Positions 33,606 to 45,173 of a stretch of DNA of 64,000 nt are shown in pieces. The DNA lies in NCBI GenBank assembly GCA_004764695.1, contig SMSO01000036.1, forward strand, positions 2,516,001 to 2,580,000. Direction: 5' to 3'. Both the position numbers and the translations under genes were made by a program. Source of the DNA: Schizochytrium sp. TIO01. Its lineage: Eukaryota > Sar > Bigyra > Thraustochytrida > Thraustochytriidae. Under the pieces are notes generated by a model, which saw only the letters and a program-made list of their open reading frames with translations, had not been told where the DNA came from and ran no database searches. The stretch's first letter is position 1. The number at the start of each line of letters is the position of its first letter.

Positions 33606-34475
33606 GGTGCCAGATAATTCGTATGACGTCTACAAATACCGCTGCACGCTGAAGTTGTGACAGCCCTCGTCTAGGAGACAACGATGGAGTTGTGGCTCGC
33701 TGAGCTCGGCAATGAGGTTGCCTGCCACAAACAGTCAAGTTCGTAGCTCGCCAAGAGGAACAATATGGGCGAGCCGCAACCAAATAGTCGCCCGTATCTC
33801 GCACCTCTGAGCGCTTCCTTCAAGACGCGCCGACGTCACGAAAAAGGGCGAAGACCGCGAGATCGTAGTTTGGTCGCAAAGCTGTTGTTTTTAATGTATC
33901 AATTGTGCTAAAAAGGAGCGTGATACCCCTATGGTTTATGTTAGTAGGTACTATGCCGATGTCATGGTAAAAAAATTAAAATTTGAACGAGATGACGAGA
34001 GCGAGCAACAATGAATGATAGTAGCTTAAATTTTAGTAACTTCATTTCAAAGTAAGAGCCATAAATTGTTGCAACAGCAGTTGAAAGCTAGTGTAGAAGT
34101 TCACTCACACAGACCAATAAAGTAGAATGGGTTATAAAGTAGATTTCAACACCACTTTTTAATAAATTAGCTACATTCCCTAAACTTTCCAACTACTTAG
34201 AATAATGAGGAATAAATAAATCATCCGTCTAGTATGCACTGCAACCCATATGGTCACGGTGACCCGAACCTGCAAATCACAGGTTTTATCGATGGCAGCG
34301 TGTAAGAGAAAGCGTAGCGTTGACATGTTTTAAAGGTTTATAGAGAGCAAGGAGAAGGTAGCAACTCCATTTCTTCTATTGTTATTATTATAATTGGAAT
34401 ACCCAAGTATCTGCTTTCAACCTGGCAAGAACTGATACACAGATTGTTTATTTTAGCGTGTTGCAAACTCACAGA
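33606..34475. other. Intergenic region upstream of TAF9 with a compact inverted-repeat cluster
   Basis: No gene is seen. It should hold the TAF9 promoter (adjacent to 33605) and the 3' flank of the carrier-like gene. A cluster of inverted repeats at 34237-34302 is listed separately. Confidence 0.45.
34237..34302. other. Cluster of nested inverted repeats (possible structured RNA or protein-binding site)
   Basis: There are three elements in 66 nt. GGTCAC-G-GTGACC (34252-34264) is a perfect palindrome around one base. AACCTG and CAGGTT (34267-34285) flank a 7-nt loop. An outer CACTGC (34237-34242) can pair with GCAGCGTG (34295-34302) with one bulge. It resembles a small folded RNA, but the loops do not fit tRNA anticodon or T-loop consensus, so I do not call a tRNA. 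Confidence 0.3.
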
Positions 34476-36332
34476 TCACAGCATTTCCGACATTTCAGGC
34501 TGTGGTTGTGAATCAACGTCGGTTGAGTTTGTCGTATTCGAAGCGGAAGCTTGTGAAGCGAGATCACGAACAATCTTGCGTAGACGGTGCTCCATCTTTC
34601 GTTTTTGGCCAAAACGGTACGGGACAATACAGTTTGCCTCCACCGAACCATTTGCAATTGGCAGGAAGCACGGAAAACGGCTCGAGAAGGCAATTTGACG
34701 CAACGCATCAAAGTTTCGAGCATCAGCGATGGCAAACGTCGCGTCTACATGCTCAGCAATGCCTTGGCATTCCTGCATTGCAACCTTGGAGTCATGGGAT
34801 ACGTTAACAAGTAGAAGTAACACGATACGATGGTGCCGCGAGGCTGAGGCGACAAGCGTCTCGAGGTGGGCTACGTCACGAAGGTGAATGGGTTCGGGCT
34901 TTTTCAGCTCCAGACTTTCGCGTACCTGCTCGACCTGCATACCAAGCTGCTCTTTGCGTGTAGGTCCCAGGATAAGGCGTACTGCCAGCTTCGAGACAGC
35001 CGACACGGCAATCTCCATTGGTGCTAGAAGCATCATTGTCTTGAATCCTGAGAAGAATCCTTGCCACCCTTCTGCTAAATACAGTGCTTGAGCGCTCTGG
35101 AACACATTTTGAGATGCAGGATAGAGCGTGTCGGGTGCAGATATCAGGGTACGCTCACACACTACATGCGGCGGCAAAAATGTGACAAAGGTTGCAAAGA
35201 CCGTCACCGCACCAAGTGCTGGTCCCACAAGACTATCCTCTAGCGCCTGAGCTGTGAGTAATTTATCCGTCAAGTACGACATAAATACAGACACGGCCTG
35301 CGTTGCAACATATGCTGAGAACCCATTATATGTTCTCCATCCGAGCGCTCTAATGCTGCTTTCTATCGGTTGTCCCAGTGCTACAAGCCTAGCGAACGCT
35401 ACCTTCGCAGGATACAACACCACGAGGCGCCTTACTTGGCGTTCCAAGCAAAGTGCTGCACGCCACCACGCGTTGCCGTTGGTCCAGAGAGACTTCGGCC
35501 CAGGGCACAGTTGGTGTTCTCCATGATAAGATAAATGATCTCCAATATATGACTGCGAGTCTTCGCGAGATTTTTGAGGTCCGTGCGAAGGTCCTTTGTG
35601 GGCGTGAGTAGAGGTATCGTGCTCCCACGGGTAGAAGGGTGGGACGAGGGCGGAAATGAGGCTTGTCGCCATGCAGAGTGGTACAGCCTGCATGAAGAGA
35701 GCGTGGTGCCACGGAGATTGAGGCCAATCCGGACAACGGGGTGCCGCCGAGGAGCGGATTCCGAGCATTGCGCGGGTCTCTAGGACCTCGACAGGAGCGT
35801 TTGCAGCAGCGGCGAGGAGAGTATTGAGCAGACGGCGGGCTCGAGAGAGAAACCAAGATTCTCTTCGTTTGGCACGGCTGACGGAGTCGAGGAAACGATT
35901 TACAACAACGACTTTGCGATACGCCTCTCGCCAGCGCGTGCGAGCTCGACGGGAACGACGCCGCAATTTGAGCTCAGGAGCATCGGTGGAGAAGAGGTCC
36001 TCGTCGCTGGGACCCTGCTCGGTAACGCTTCTGGCATCGAGGTCGGAGTCGTCGAGGTCTGAGTGCACGTACCCGCGCGAAAGGTCTTGGCCGAGTCGGC
36101 GCTCTCCCTCTCCATCTTCGTCGTGCTCGCGAGCATCCACGGAGTCCGAGTCTGATTCCGAGTCCGATTCGCCATCGGAGGTGTCCACGCCAAAGAGGCG
36201 CGAGCTGAAGCGCCTGCCTAGCCGCTTGAACTCTGTAAAGCCCATCTTTGCATCGCAGATACGTCTCGCCTCGCGAGCTTTTGAGACTTCTGCTGTTTCC
36301 TCGCTCTTGAATCGATTTCTCTCATTTGTCAT
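34476..36332 (-). CDS. Mitochondrial-carrier-like membrane protein with C-terminal thioredoxin-like region
   Basis: The product is 618 residues from a true ATG. The N-terminus (1-130) is charged and acidic/Ser-rich. The middle (about 205-480) has several hydrophobic helices. Two segments recall carrier modules: YPAKVAFARLVALGQP followed by GWRTYNGFSAYV, and PPHVVCERTLIS followed by AEGWQGFFSGFKTMMLLAPME. The second resembles the family pattern EGxxGFxxGxxxxxLxxxP. The P-x-[DE]-x-x-[KR] signatures are degenerate, so transport activity is doubtful. The last part (about 500-575) alternates strand and helix like a thioredoxin fold (IVLLLLVNVSHDS, FAIADARNFDALRQIAFSSRFPCFLPIANG). It lacks a CxxC, and RFP stands where the cis-Pro motif is expected. 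Both assignments come from pattern recognition, not a search. The cellular location is unknown; mitochondria is a guess. Confidence 0.6.
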   Translation of the reverse strand: MTNERNRFKSEETAEVSKAREARRICDAKMGFTEFKRLGRRFSSRLFGVDTSDGESDSESDSDSVDAREHDEDGEGERRLGQDLSRGYVHSDLDDSDLDARSVTEQGPSDEDLFSTDAPELKLRRRSRRARTRWREAYRKVVVVNRFLDSVSRAKRRESWFLSRARRLLNTLLAAAANAPVEVLETRAMLGIRSSAAPRCPDWPQSPWHHALFMQAVPLCMATSLISALVPPFYPWEHDTSTHAHKGPSHGPQKSREDSQSYIGDHLSYHGEHQLCPGPKSLWTNGNAWWRAALCLERQVRRLVVLYPAKVAFARLVALGQPIESSIRALGWRTYNGFSAYVATQAVSVFMSYLTDKLLTAQALEDSLVGPALGAVTVFATFVTFLPPHVVCERTLISAPDTLYPASQNVFQSAQALYLAEGWQGFFSGFKTMMLLAPMEIAVSAVSKLAVRLILGPTRKEQLGMQVEQVRESLELKKPEPIHLRDVAHLETLVASASRHHRIVLLLLVNVSHDSKVAMQECQGIAEHVDATFAIADARNFDALRQIAFSSRFPCFLPIANGSVEANCIVPYRFGQKRKMEHRLRKIVRDLASQASASNTTNSTDVDSQPQPEMSEML

Positions 36333-39300
36333 CTTCTCACAGGTGCATAGTAAGAACCTACCGGAAAGACTACCAGTGCGACCTGCTTTGGGCTACTGTG
36401 GTGCGAGGATACCCTTGTGTATGAAAGTCTATAACGTACTTGTGGAGTGGTATACCCGAGTGTAAAAAAGGTTATAACGCACTGTACAGCTTCTCCAGAA
36501 GGGCTTCTTAAGTAAGCTACATGAGAGAGGAGTGCAAAATCACCTTCATGCTTTCTTGAGGCAAGTCGAGCTCGATGATCGAAAAGTTGGCGTTGACCTT
36601 GACGTCGTATGTAGGGAGAAGTTGGCAAAGTTCAGACTTGAGGTCTCGCGATAAGGCAAATAAATACACATGGCACACACGCAAAAACGCGCACGAGAAA
36701 GGGGGTGTGCGATTTTTCATTTTTTTTTTGCGGTTGATCTTCGAAGTTGGCGAAGTGGTTACTGGCTTGAGATTGATTAGGCTTTTCATCGCGGAGATGA
36801 CCTATGCTTGATACAGACATCAGCTTCAAATGGACAAAAATAAAACATTGTTTAGTGCAATAGATCTTTGTCAATTCATTTCTCAACGACTCCAGTGTCT
36901 GAACTATGAGAAAGCTTCAGAATGAAGAGGAACGAACTTATTCTTAACCGATATGTTACAATCTCACAGATAGAGAATAAAAGCGCCGCCAGTAGTAGAT
37001 CACATGATACCTTGCATCATGGAGACTGGATATTCCCCTTTTATATCTTTCTCGCACTGATTGCGCCTTCCATAGGTTTCGTTGGTTTGCAGAGATGAAC
37101 TTTAGAGACTTCTTGTAGGTTAAACTAAATAAAAGCGTGCGACATTGGAATCCCTGCTCTCCACCCAACAACGCACTATGTGCTGCAGTTGATTGACTGA
37201 TCTCCACGATCAAAAGCTTTGTTTTCAAGACTAATGTCTATCGTTCTCTGAAACGGTAAGCTGCTGCGGCGAATATAAACTATCGAAAAACACGGTGTAT
37301 CTTTAGGACGTTTTGGATCTCCATCCATCTCTTTGTGGCGTTGAACAAGCTCAGTCGGGATCTAGATACGCCCGTGTCTGATAATTGGATTCTTTTTCTG
37401 TAGCATTGTAGATCGATGTGGTAAAGGTAAGTCTATCCCTGGCGGTATAAAGCATGATGTTTGCAGAGCAGAGCACACGTGGGTGCTACGAAAAACTGCG
37501 CACCCTGAATTTTGTTATGATTTCATTGAGCATGGCCATTCTCAAGTATTTTGACTAATTAACAGTGCGACTCCTGGAGTATGATAGCGATGATGATGAT
37601 GATGCACTGATCATACATAGGCCATCGATGGAGCAGAATGAAGCATTGGGGACCGACCCCAGAGATCATGTCTTGAGAATCCGCATGATGCTCGTGTCTC
37701 GAGACGTTCGTAGAATCTGTGCATCAGTCTGCAAAGATGGGGCTCATAGGTTTCGATCAGGTACTACACACCAGTTGTGCACTGGAAAGTACTTCTTGCT
37801 CGCCCAGAGGTGGAGGTGTCTTTGGTTCACATATGAGCTAGCGCAATAGAGAACGCAAGTGGTGGTGGCGATCGAGCTGCCTGCGTCGAGAACCATGTCT
37901 CTCTGCTGATACACCCCGCGCCCTCGCGAGTTTCAAGTTGTTCTCCACAGCTTAAATGCGCCGTGGGCCTAGTGTCGCGTCCGAGCAGGTCCTTTCAGAT
38001 CATCCCCAGCAATCTAATCTCGACTCACTGGCCGACTTTAGCCTTAGGCCCACTTACATCCACAATAATCTTGGCGCGAATGCCCCGACTTGAATACAAA
38101 AAGAGTTCAAGTTGTTTGTAAGCTGTCGAGCCACAGCATTGGACCAATCGAGCTGCTGTCGTAAGGTGTCTGCTAGATATGTTTGTTGTAAGGTGCGCTC
38201 GCTTTGGCTTGTGAACTTGGCTGGCGCCACATGAGCGAGTGGGTGGGTACTCCCAGTGCCTGCCTGCTTCAGAAAGAGCTCTGCTACCTACCTTCTTCTT
38301 CTCCGAGGCTGCAAGCGAACCGGTCGCCTCCAAGGCATACTGCAGACGCACAGTCGCCTCGAGCGAGTCCGTCAAACGTCAAAGACACCAGTCGAAGAAC
38401 AGAGGACCTCGAGTCCTATAGATCTCGTTCTCCGCAAGAATTCCAATTCTTCTTCACGGTTCTTCTCCAATTTCGATCAAAGAAGAAGTGAAAGAAAGAA
38501 AATGAAAGAAAGAAGAAGTGTGAAGGAGAGAAAGTGTGTGTGAGTTACGCTTCTTCGCCCATCAATCAAAGACCATCATGGAATATGTGCGTCTCTGGAG
38601 CACCGTTGGTCCCGCCGCCAGCGACGGTGCCAGCAACCACAGTGCTGCCATCGCGGCGTCATGAGCAGTGGCAATGAGAGCCTGGAGTCTTGGCGGCAGC
38701 GCTTAATAGGTACCTCACACTCACGCACCTGCACAGCCACCGTCAGAGGTTTACAATCATTATGTTCTTTTACTTAAAAACTTTTTGCTCTTATGAAGCC
38801 TATGCGATGCTAGTACTTACTTATACACTGAAGGGTTTTAATTATAACTTATTTTAAAGGGGGGTGGAGGTGACTGCTATGGAAAAGAGTAGAGGAGGGC
38901 TATTTCAGATAACAAGAAACTGAAAAGAAAATTTCAAGGAAAGCGAGTTTGTGGCGGAGAGAAAGAGCTTTTTTGGTTTTAACTTTAGTTAAAATAAAAG
39001 ATAAAAGACAGTAATAAGAAAGAGAGACAGAAATAAAGCAAAAGGAGGTTTCGCTTTTCCATCAGCGAATAACCAGTTTCTTGAATTTTGTGATTTCCCA
39101 GCACCCGACATCATCATCAGCGCTGATGGGTATACATACATACATACATACATACATACATACATCACCATGGCAGCACGGGGTTTGAGTTTTCTGAGCC
39201 ACTTTAAGCTTGTAATGTGTATGATCCTGAATAACCAATCGCCTTGGATCGTCAGCCCAAGTTACCTTCTAAGCTTGCAAGAGCACAAGTTATTGTAAGC

Positions 39301-40912
39301 AAGGAGCAGGAAGAATTGATCGGAGTCAGCGGAGCGAGCGAAGAAAAAGAAAGTATCTTGCTCAACTTGTTGAACCTGACAACCTCATCATCCATAATTT
39401 TACTCGGATGATCGTTATTTGTTATCGCCACCATCATCAGCAGGTGGATAGGTAAATACATACCTTTCACCGAATAACGGCATGATGAACAGGAACTTCG
39501 AGTCCTAAATAGAGTTCACTCATGTGATCGAAACCCAATCGACATAGAAGGTACTACATAGTGTATATATCTTCTGGCTCGTTGAACTGGGAAACCTCGA
39601 GTCTTGGATACAAAAGCACCACGAACTCTTGCACGTAGTAACAAGCCTCACTGCAGTGCAGCTCTGTCGAACGACTTGAAGGAGAGGGGAAACACCAAGG
39701 TATTTCCACTAAATCAGGTCTTGAGTTTGGTAACCGCTTCGATTGCCCGATTCCATCATCTTGAGACAAACAAATCGAGCAAGTGGTCTTGAACTTGAAA
39801 CACACACTCAATCATATTCATGATTTGGAAAGACTAGACGTACCTACGAAGTAATTTTTAGAGAGGTAATAATAGGTACTTTGGGTACCCATGCCCGGCC
39901 TCGTTCTCTCGTTCCTCTTCTTGGTGTTCCTAATCTTCGTCTATTACTTTTCAGATCCAGACTCCCACACAAAGAGGAGGGCCATGGTCCTCGAGATCTC
40001 CATTGTATCCTCCTGAAGATGTAGCTTGCTACTTCCTTCGCTCGCACGTGCTCTCTGACTGTTCTGTTCACCTTTCCCTTCGCTCGTGCCTTCACGCATT
40101 CACTCGCTCTCTCACTTTGTTTCTTTATTTCTTTATTTCTTTATTTCTCTCTTTCAAAGTTCTTTCCTTTTCACAGTGATTCTCTCTTTTTCAGACACAT
40201 TCAGTCTCCAATCTCTGATTCACCCCGCCACAGGCCCTGCCCGCCCCAAAGTCTAGCTCACAGAACTGCTTTGGCGGCCACTCCAGGCACCTCAGGCCGG
40301 TCTGGGGAGCCCTGACCGCCTTGGCGTCCTCTTGAAAACCTTGAAGCTTCTCTGCAGCGGCATTTCGTTCGCGGCGTACGGTGAGTGAGCAAGCACGTGC
40401 AACGTGTGCACGGATCGTCGTGCTCTAGGTCTTTGCGACATTCTCACGTGCGAGCACGGGAGGAGTTGAGTGGCGAACGAAGAGCTCGCTGTACTGGAGT
40501 CAGGACGTGGAGGAGTACCGCTGGAGTAGTGGCTAGTTGTATTGGCTTACACGAAGGCTTTTCGTACGTCGTGGAAGTAAAAGGTCAGCGAAGTTAGGAG
40601 GTGGGGCGCCACGTTTCTTTTGGTTGTAACTTCTGCTCGGGCACATACTATTACTGCTACCTCGTCGTATTTTCCTGTTGCATACAAAGCGAAAAGCGTT
40701 GAGGAGACAGAGAACCTTGGCAAAGGTAAATTGAGACGCTCGGATTGTGTGAAACAGCGAAGAAGCTAATTATCGTTTTAAGCGAGGGGAGAAGCTATTA
40801 TATTCCTTTGGACACGCCGGCTTGCTGCTGGCTGTGTGTCGCAACAACTGAAAGCTTGCCAATAGGGTCCCACGCCGATTGTACTGGCGTAGGAAAACCA
40901 TCGAGCAACACA
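36333..40912. other. Intergenic region of 4.6 kb with microsatellites and possible non-coding exons
   Basis: I find no supported gene. Splice-like signals exist near 37405 (TTTTTCTGTAG), 37428 (AAAG|GTAAGT) and 37564 (CTAATTAACAG), flanking a frame that is open to 37849 (see findings). Simple repeats are (ATAC)8 at 39133-39165 and TTTCTTTA units at 40130-40150. A GTGAGTGAG donor-like site near 40381 may start a 5'-UTR intron of the gene at 40913. GGTACC-type palindromes occur near 38710 and 39838. Confidence 0.45.
39133..39165. repeat. (ATAC)n microsatellite, about 8 copies
   Basis: Pure ATAC tandem repeat in intergenic sequence; no gene overlaps it. Confidence 0.9.
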
Positions 40913-43900
40913 ATGGGATCTGGAAAGGCCAATGATCCAGCAAATGCTGTGCGGCGGAGATCCTCACGAAAAAGTCACAGCAAGAAGAATGAGGATGCTG
41001 AAGGAGGAAATGTTGCCGCAGATGTTGAAGCAGAACTGGAGGCCTTGCGACAACGCAATGCAGAACTCGAGGATCAATTGCGTGAAGCAGAAGCTGAGAT
41101 CGACTCAAACAGAGTATTGTCACTTGGACGCGACTCGGCATCCCGTGCATCCTTAGCATTACAACCCCCACAAGGAAAACAACGCAGTCGCTCTGTAGCT
41201 GTTAGCATGCCCTTCAAACCACAGAGGCGAGCCACAGAATCGTACCAGGCTACACGCGACCGTATAAGTTCTTCTCATGATGGACACGAACTAAATAGTT
41301 CAGGGGATATGACCTTTGTGGAACGGCGTCGATCTGCAGGAGCACCGGCTTATTCACGTAACACACGACCTGCTTCGTTTGGTGGAATTCCTACGGATAT
41401 GTTGGCAGAACAAATTGGATCGTCTGAGTCAGGTGCCCCTATGCGTCGCAGTGCAAACATTCAGTCCCGTATCAATAACACTGTGAGGAAGCAGCTTGCG
41501 GATCTTCTTGATCGGCAGCGAGAAGGCTACCGAGAGCGACCTCTTTCTGGCGTTGGGCTCCGTTTAGATGCTAGTGAAGGTGGGGTGGCTCCCGCGCCGC
41601 TCGGGGCTTTTCAACATGGCTCGACAGTTACAAATTCACCGCTGCCGGGTACCTCTGTAGAACATACATCTACTGCAACTATCCCAGCACGGCGAAAGAG
41701 TGCCCGCGGATCGCTGTTGGGCCTTGGTGCTCGTAAACGGCGTGAGTCAAAGCACCCTGAACTCTATTTGGGCGAAACACATGTGAACCTTGAAGGTACA
41801 GGCGAGGGTGAGAACGAAGAGGAGGATGAGGAAGACGATGACATTGAAGGTTCCCATCGTAGGCTCATCTTAAGTCCAAGTGTGAATTACGATGATGTTG
41901 TGGATGAGCAAGTTAGTGACACCACAGATGGGCAACGTTCTAGAGGCCGGGGTCGCTCGAGTACATCCGATACGCGAGATTTAGTTGATGAACGGCTCAG
42001 TAGCCTGGAAGAGTTCAGTGGCGAAGAAGACGACGATGTGCATGATGCAGAAATTGAGAACCGGCATGCCAATAGTAATACAACCAGCCGTAAGAAGTCC
42101 AACATAACATCGAAAAAGGGACAAACGCACACATTACAAGAAAGAACAAGCGCACATGGTAAAACGGCCAATGATCATGCAGAGAATGGATCTGACAATG
42201 ATGAGGATGATGAGAACGACCAAGACGAAGAAATTGAGGCTGCTCGTGAGAGTTTTCGCACTCCGCGACTCTCACGGCAAACATCATCTCGTATGACATC
42301 GTTTATGGTAAATGTTTCACGTTTTCTTACCGCATATCATAAGACTGTTAAGAAAGATGAATCAAAAGCCAAAGCAAAACGCCAGAAACAACATCGACAG
42401 CAATCTATGCGTCTCGGTAATCTTATTCACTACTTGCCTCGTGGCGGTGTCGTAATTCAAACTACTATTGGCTATGTACAATTTGGCATGCCTCCCGAGA
42501 CCGTTAAAGATAGTATGACGATGGGCCTGGAGGTGCCGGAAATCTATGTGGTACCCCGCGAGCGCTTCAACTTAAGTGCAGGGGTCAACGTCTGTGAGAT
42601 CGAGTTCCCAGCATTTTTCAATTTTTTTATTCGGCGCCGAAAGACAACGCTTGTCACACATCGTGAGGCCTATGAAGATCTCCTCATTATTATGACTGAG
42701 GCTCTCAATGGACCTCCAGAGGAATTTCTCTTCGCAGACAAGGAATATTCTGATTTCTGTCCTGACAGTGTTCGTGCCGCATGCCCAGATCATGCGGCCG
42801 AGATATTTCACTTCCGTGCCCCTAATCGTAAACCTGGGCAAAACGAGAACTTGCACATGCTCGATATTGACATGCTGCTTGAATTCAAGTTCTTTGATGC
42901 CTATGGCGTCTGCGATCTTGGAAATGGTGTGATGGTCTTTGACGACGAAGAAAACGTCCGGTTTTGAGCTGGTAGATGCCAAAATGCAAGAAGCTCTCTT
43001 ATCACAGAGCACTTCCTCGGATGACGAAAATAATGCTGTGCATGAGGATGCGGGTGTCCTTGTGCCCTATCGAGTTGCCGAGTCGTGTACAGTGCCCATC
43101 AGTGGAGGTCTTGTTCCTCGTATGGGTATGGATCTCACACCTACTGGAATGAGCCCATCCCCAAGTGAGCATGGCACCGGTTTGCCTGCGCCTTTTCGCA
43201 AAACGCCATCCCAGGATTCTCTCTTGCAAGAAGCTCGGGCCCGAGCGTCGATGAGTAATGGACCACGCACAAACCTTCTCAAAATGGGAGGAGGCCGTAA
43301 CAAATCGATGGCTCCTAGTGTGAATAATTTTAGACATAGTCCCTCTCTGGTGAGCGCAAGTGCGAGCTTGATGCACCGTCCATCCATGTCAATGCCACCC
43401 ACTGGTTCTTTTATAATTCCCAAATTTGGACTCACCGTTTTGGGGAATTCTCATGGATTTGACAAGAATGGATCAACTTCGGGCTTTGTACTTTGGGTGA
43501 ATGGACAAGGTGTCATGGTAGATCCACCTCCACACTCCACTTCGCTTCTTTTTGAGGCTGGCATACCCCCAAACTCAATTACCGCTCTTATACTCACGCA
43601 TTGCCATGCTGATCATGATGCTGGTACATTTCAAAAGATGATCACTGAGCACAAGATCACGTTGATGACCACGACTACAATTTTCGAAAGCTTCAAGCGT
43701 AAGTACGCAGCAGTATCGGGTCTTAAGCCCGAGTTCATTGAGCAGCTTGTCAACTTTCGCCCTGTCTTCCTTGAAGAGCCGAACTATTGGAATGGTGCGA
43801 GTATAAGGTTCTTTTATTCGCTTCACTCTATCCCATGTGTAGGGTTTCAAGCGACTTTTGAAGGCAAGGATGTGGTCTATTCTGCAGATACCTTTTACGA

Positions 43901-45173
43901 TCCCGATGGCATGCGGCGCATGCACGAAGACGGTATCCTAAGCGAAGCTCGATTAAATGCGCTGCTGAGTTTTCCGTGGCACTGCGATGTTGTATTGCAC
44001 GAAGCTGGTGTACCTCCAATCCACACCCCTTTGGAAGCTTTAGCCACGGTGCCTGATCATTTGAAAAAGAATGTGCGACTGATCCATATTGATGGTAACG
44101 CTGCTGCACGCGCAGCAAAGCTTGGTTTTCGCATTGCTGAGGCTGGTGTAGATAACACAATTGTGTTGATTCCTCGGGGTGAAGACCAGGAGATGCTTAA
44201 ATTCCTTCAGTTGATTGGTTCAATTGAAATCTTTCGTCACTTTGAGGTTGCACAGGCTATCGATCTTATGTTGATGGCTCGTGAGGTGTTTTTTCCTAAC
44301 GGTGGCCTCATGCTAGAAAAAGGTACAGTAGATGAGCGATTTATGATCATTCTTGAGGGGCGTGCTATTGTCCAGGTAGATGAGATGCGCAAGTTTTACC
44401 GGGCTGGCGACTTTCTTGGCGAATTAGCGGCCTGGAAGCAGTCGCGCATGATTAAGGAGAAATCCCGCATGGGTTTACTAGATAGAGGTCATGGAAGTCA
44501 CAACGGAAGTTTCATCAGTCAACATGGACGAGACTTATCTGCAAGTGAGTCTTCATCTTCAGAGGAGAGTGAGGAAGACACTGCTCGTGAAGAGGGCGAA
44601 ATGCTATTTATTGACGACCAGATTGTTAAGGAAACTGTCATCGCGGAGACGGACGTGCGTGCAATGGTGATTGACAAATACGCTCTGAATTATTTGCTCA
44701 TGAACGATCCGATTCTACGTGACCGCCTGGAGATTATGATTCATGCCCGCCTCGATGGATCGTGGGAGGCCATCTCACTAAATACTCGTCTTCGTCTCCT
44801 TTCATCAATGCAAAAAACCCAGCTCCAAGGTCTACTGTCTACGCAGCGACTCAAGCGTGGTGATAAGTTGTGGCGCCGTGGGGATCCTGTTGATGTGGCA
44901 GTTCTGATCGCACGAGGAACCCTCATTTTCGAAGAAGTCCATGGACCTGTAGAGAGTGCGGACCTATCGGCATCTACGCATGCACCACTTTCTCCCGGCA
45001 TGCTCATCTTTGATTACTATGGCTGTCACCATCAGCGTGCCATTACTACAACCTTGGTGTGTCTGTCCGAGACTGCCTCGATTTTTGTGATTGACTCAAT
45101 TTCGATGATGCACTTTTTAGATCGCAATCCGATGATTTTGCTTGCACTCCTCAAGTCGCCTATCCTCATTTAA
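40913..45173 (+). CDS. Metallo-beta-lactamase plus cyclic-nucleotide-binding protein (frame change at 42962-42965)
   Basis: The gene encodes about 1,420 residues if read as one. The first frame starts at ATG 40913 (A at -3) and ends at TGA 42965-42967. The second is open from 42933 but has no ATG before 42984. Dropping one T from the T4 run at 42962-42965 joins them (VRF|ELVDAKMQEAL). The N-terminal part is disordered with acidic blocks and a short coiled coil. A folded domain (about 42410-42930) follows, with GYVQFGMPPETVKDSM and EIEFPAFFNFF. Then comes a metallo-beta-lactamase domain with the HCHADH metal motif at 43599-43616, later ligands in LHSIPC, YSADTFYD and HEAGVPPIHT. Two cNMP-binding-like folds follow. 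The first has AGDFLGELAAW but is broken by an acidic Ser insert (44520-44600). The second starts at LKRGDKLWRRGD. A hydrolase regulated by cyclic nucleotides, perhaps a class II-like phosphodiesterase, is inference. Confidence 0.8.

Noticed and set aside
40745-40912. Upstream extension of the metallo-beta-lactamase gene
   Set aside because: Open but without an ATG; composition (Cys/Leu-rich) differs; the first ATG, 40913, has a good context.
42984-45173. Second half of the metallo-beta-lactamase gene as an independent gene
   Set aside because: Only 16 nt separate the upstream stop from its first ATG, with no room for a eukaryotic promoter; one joined gene is more likely.
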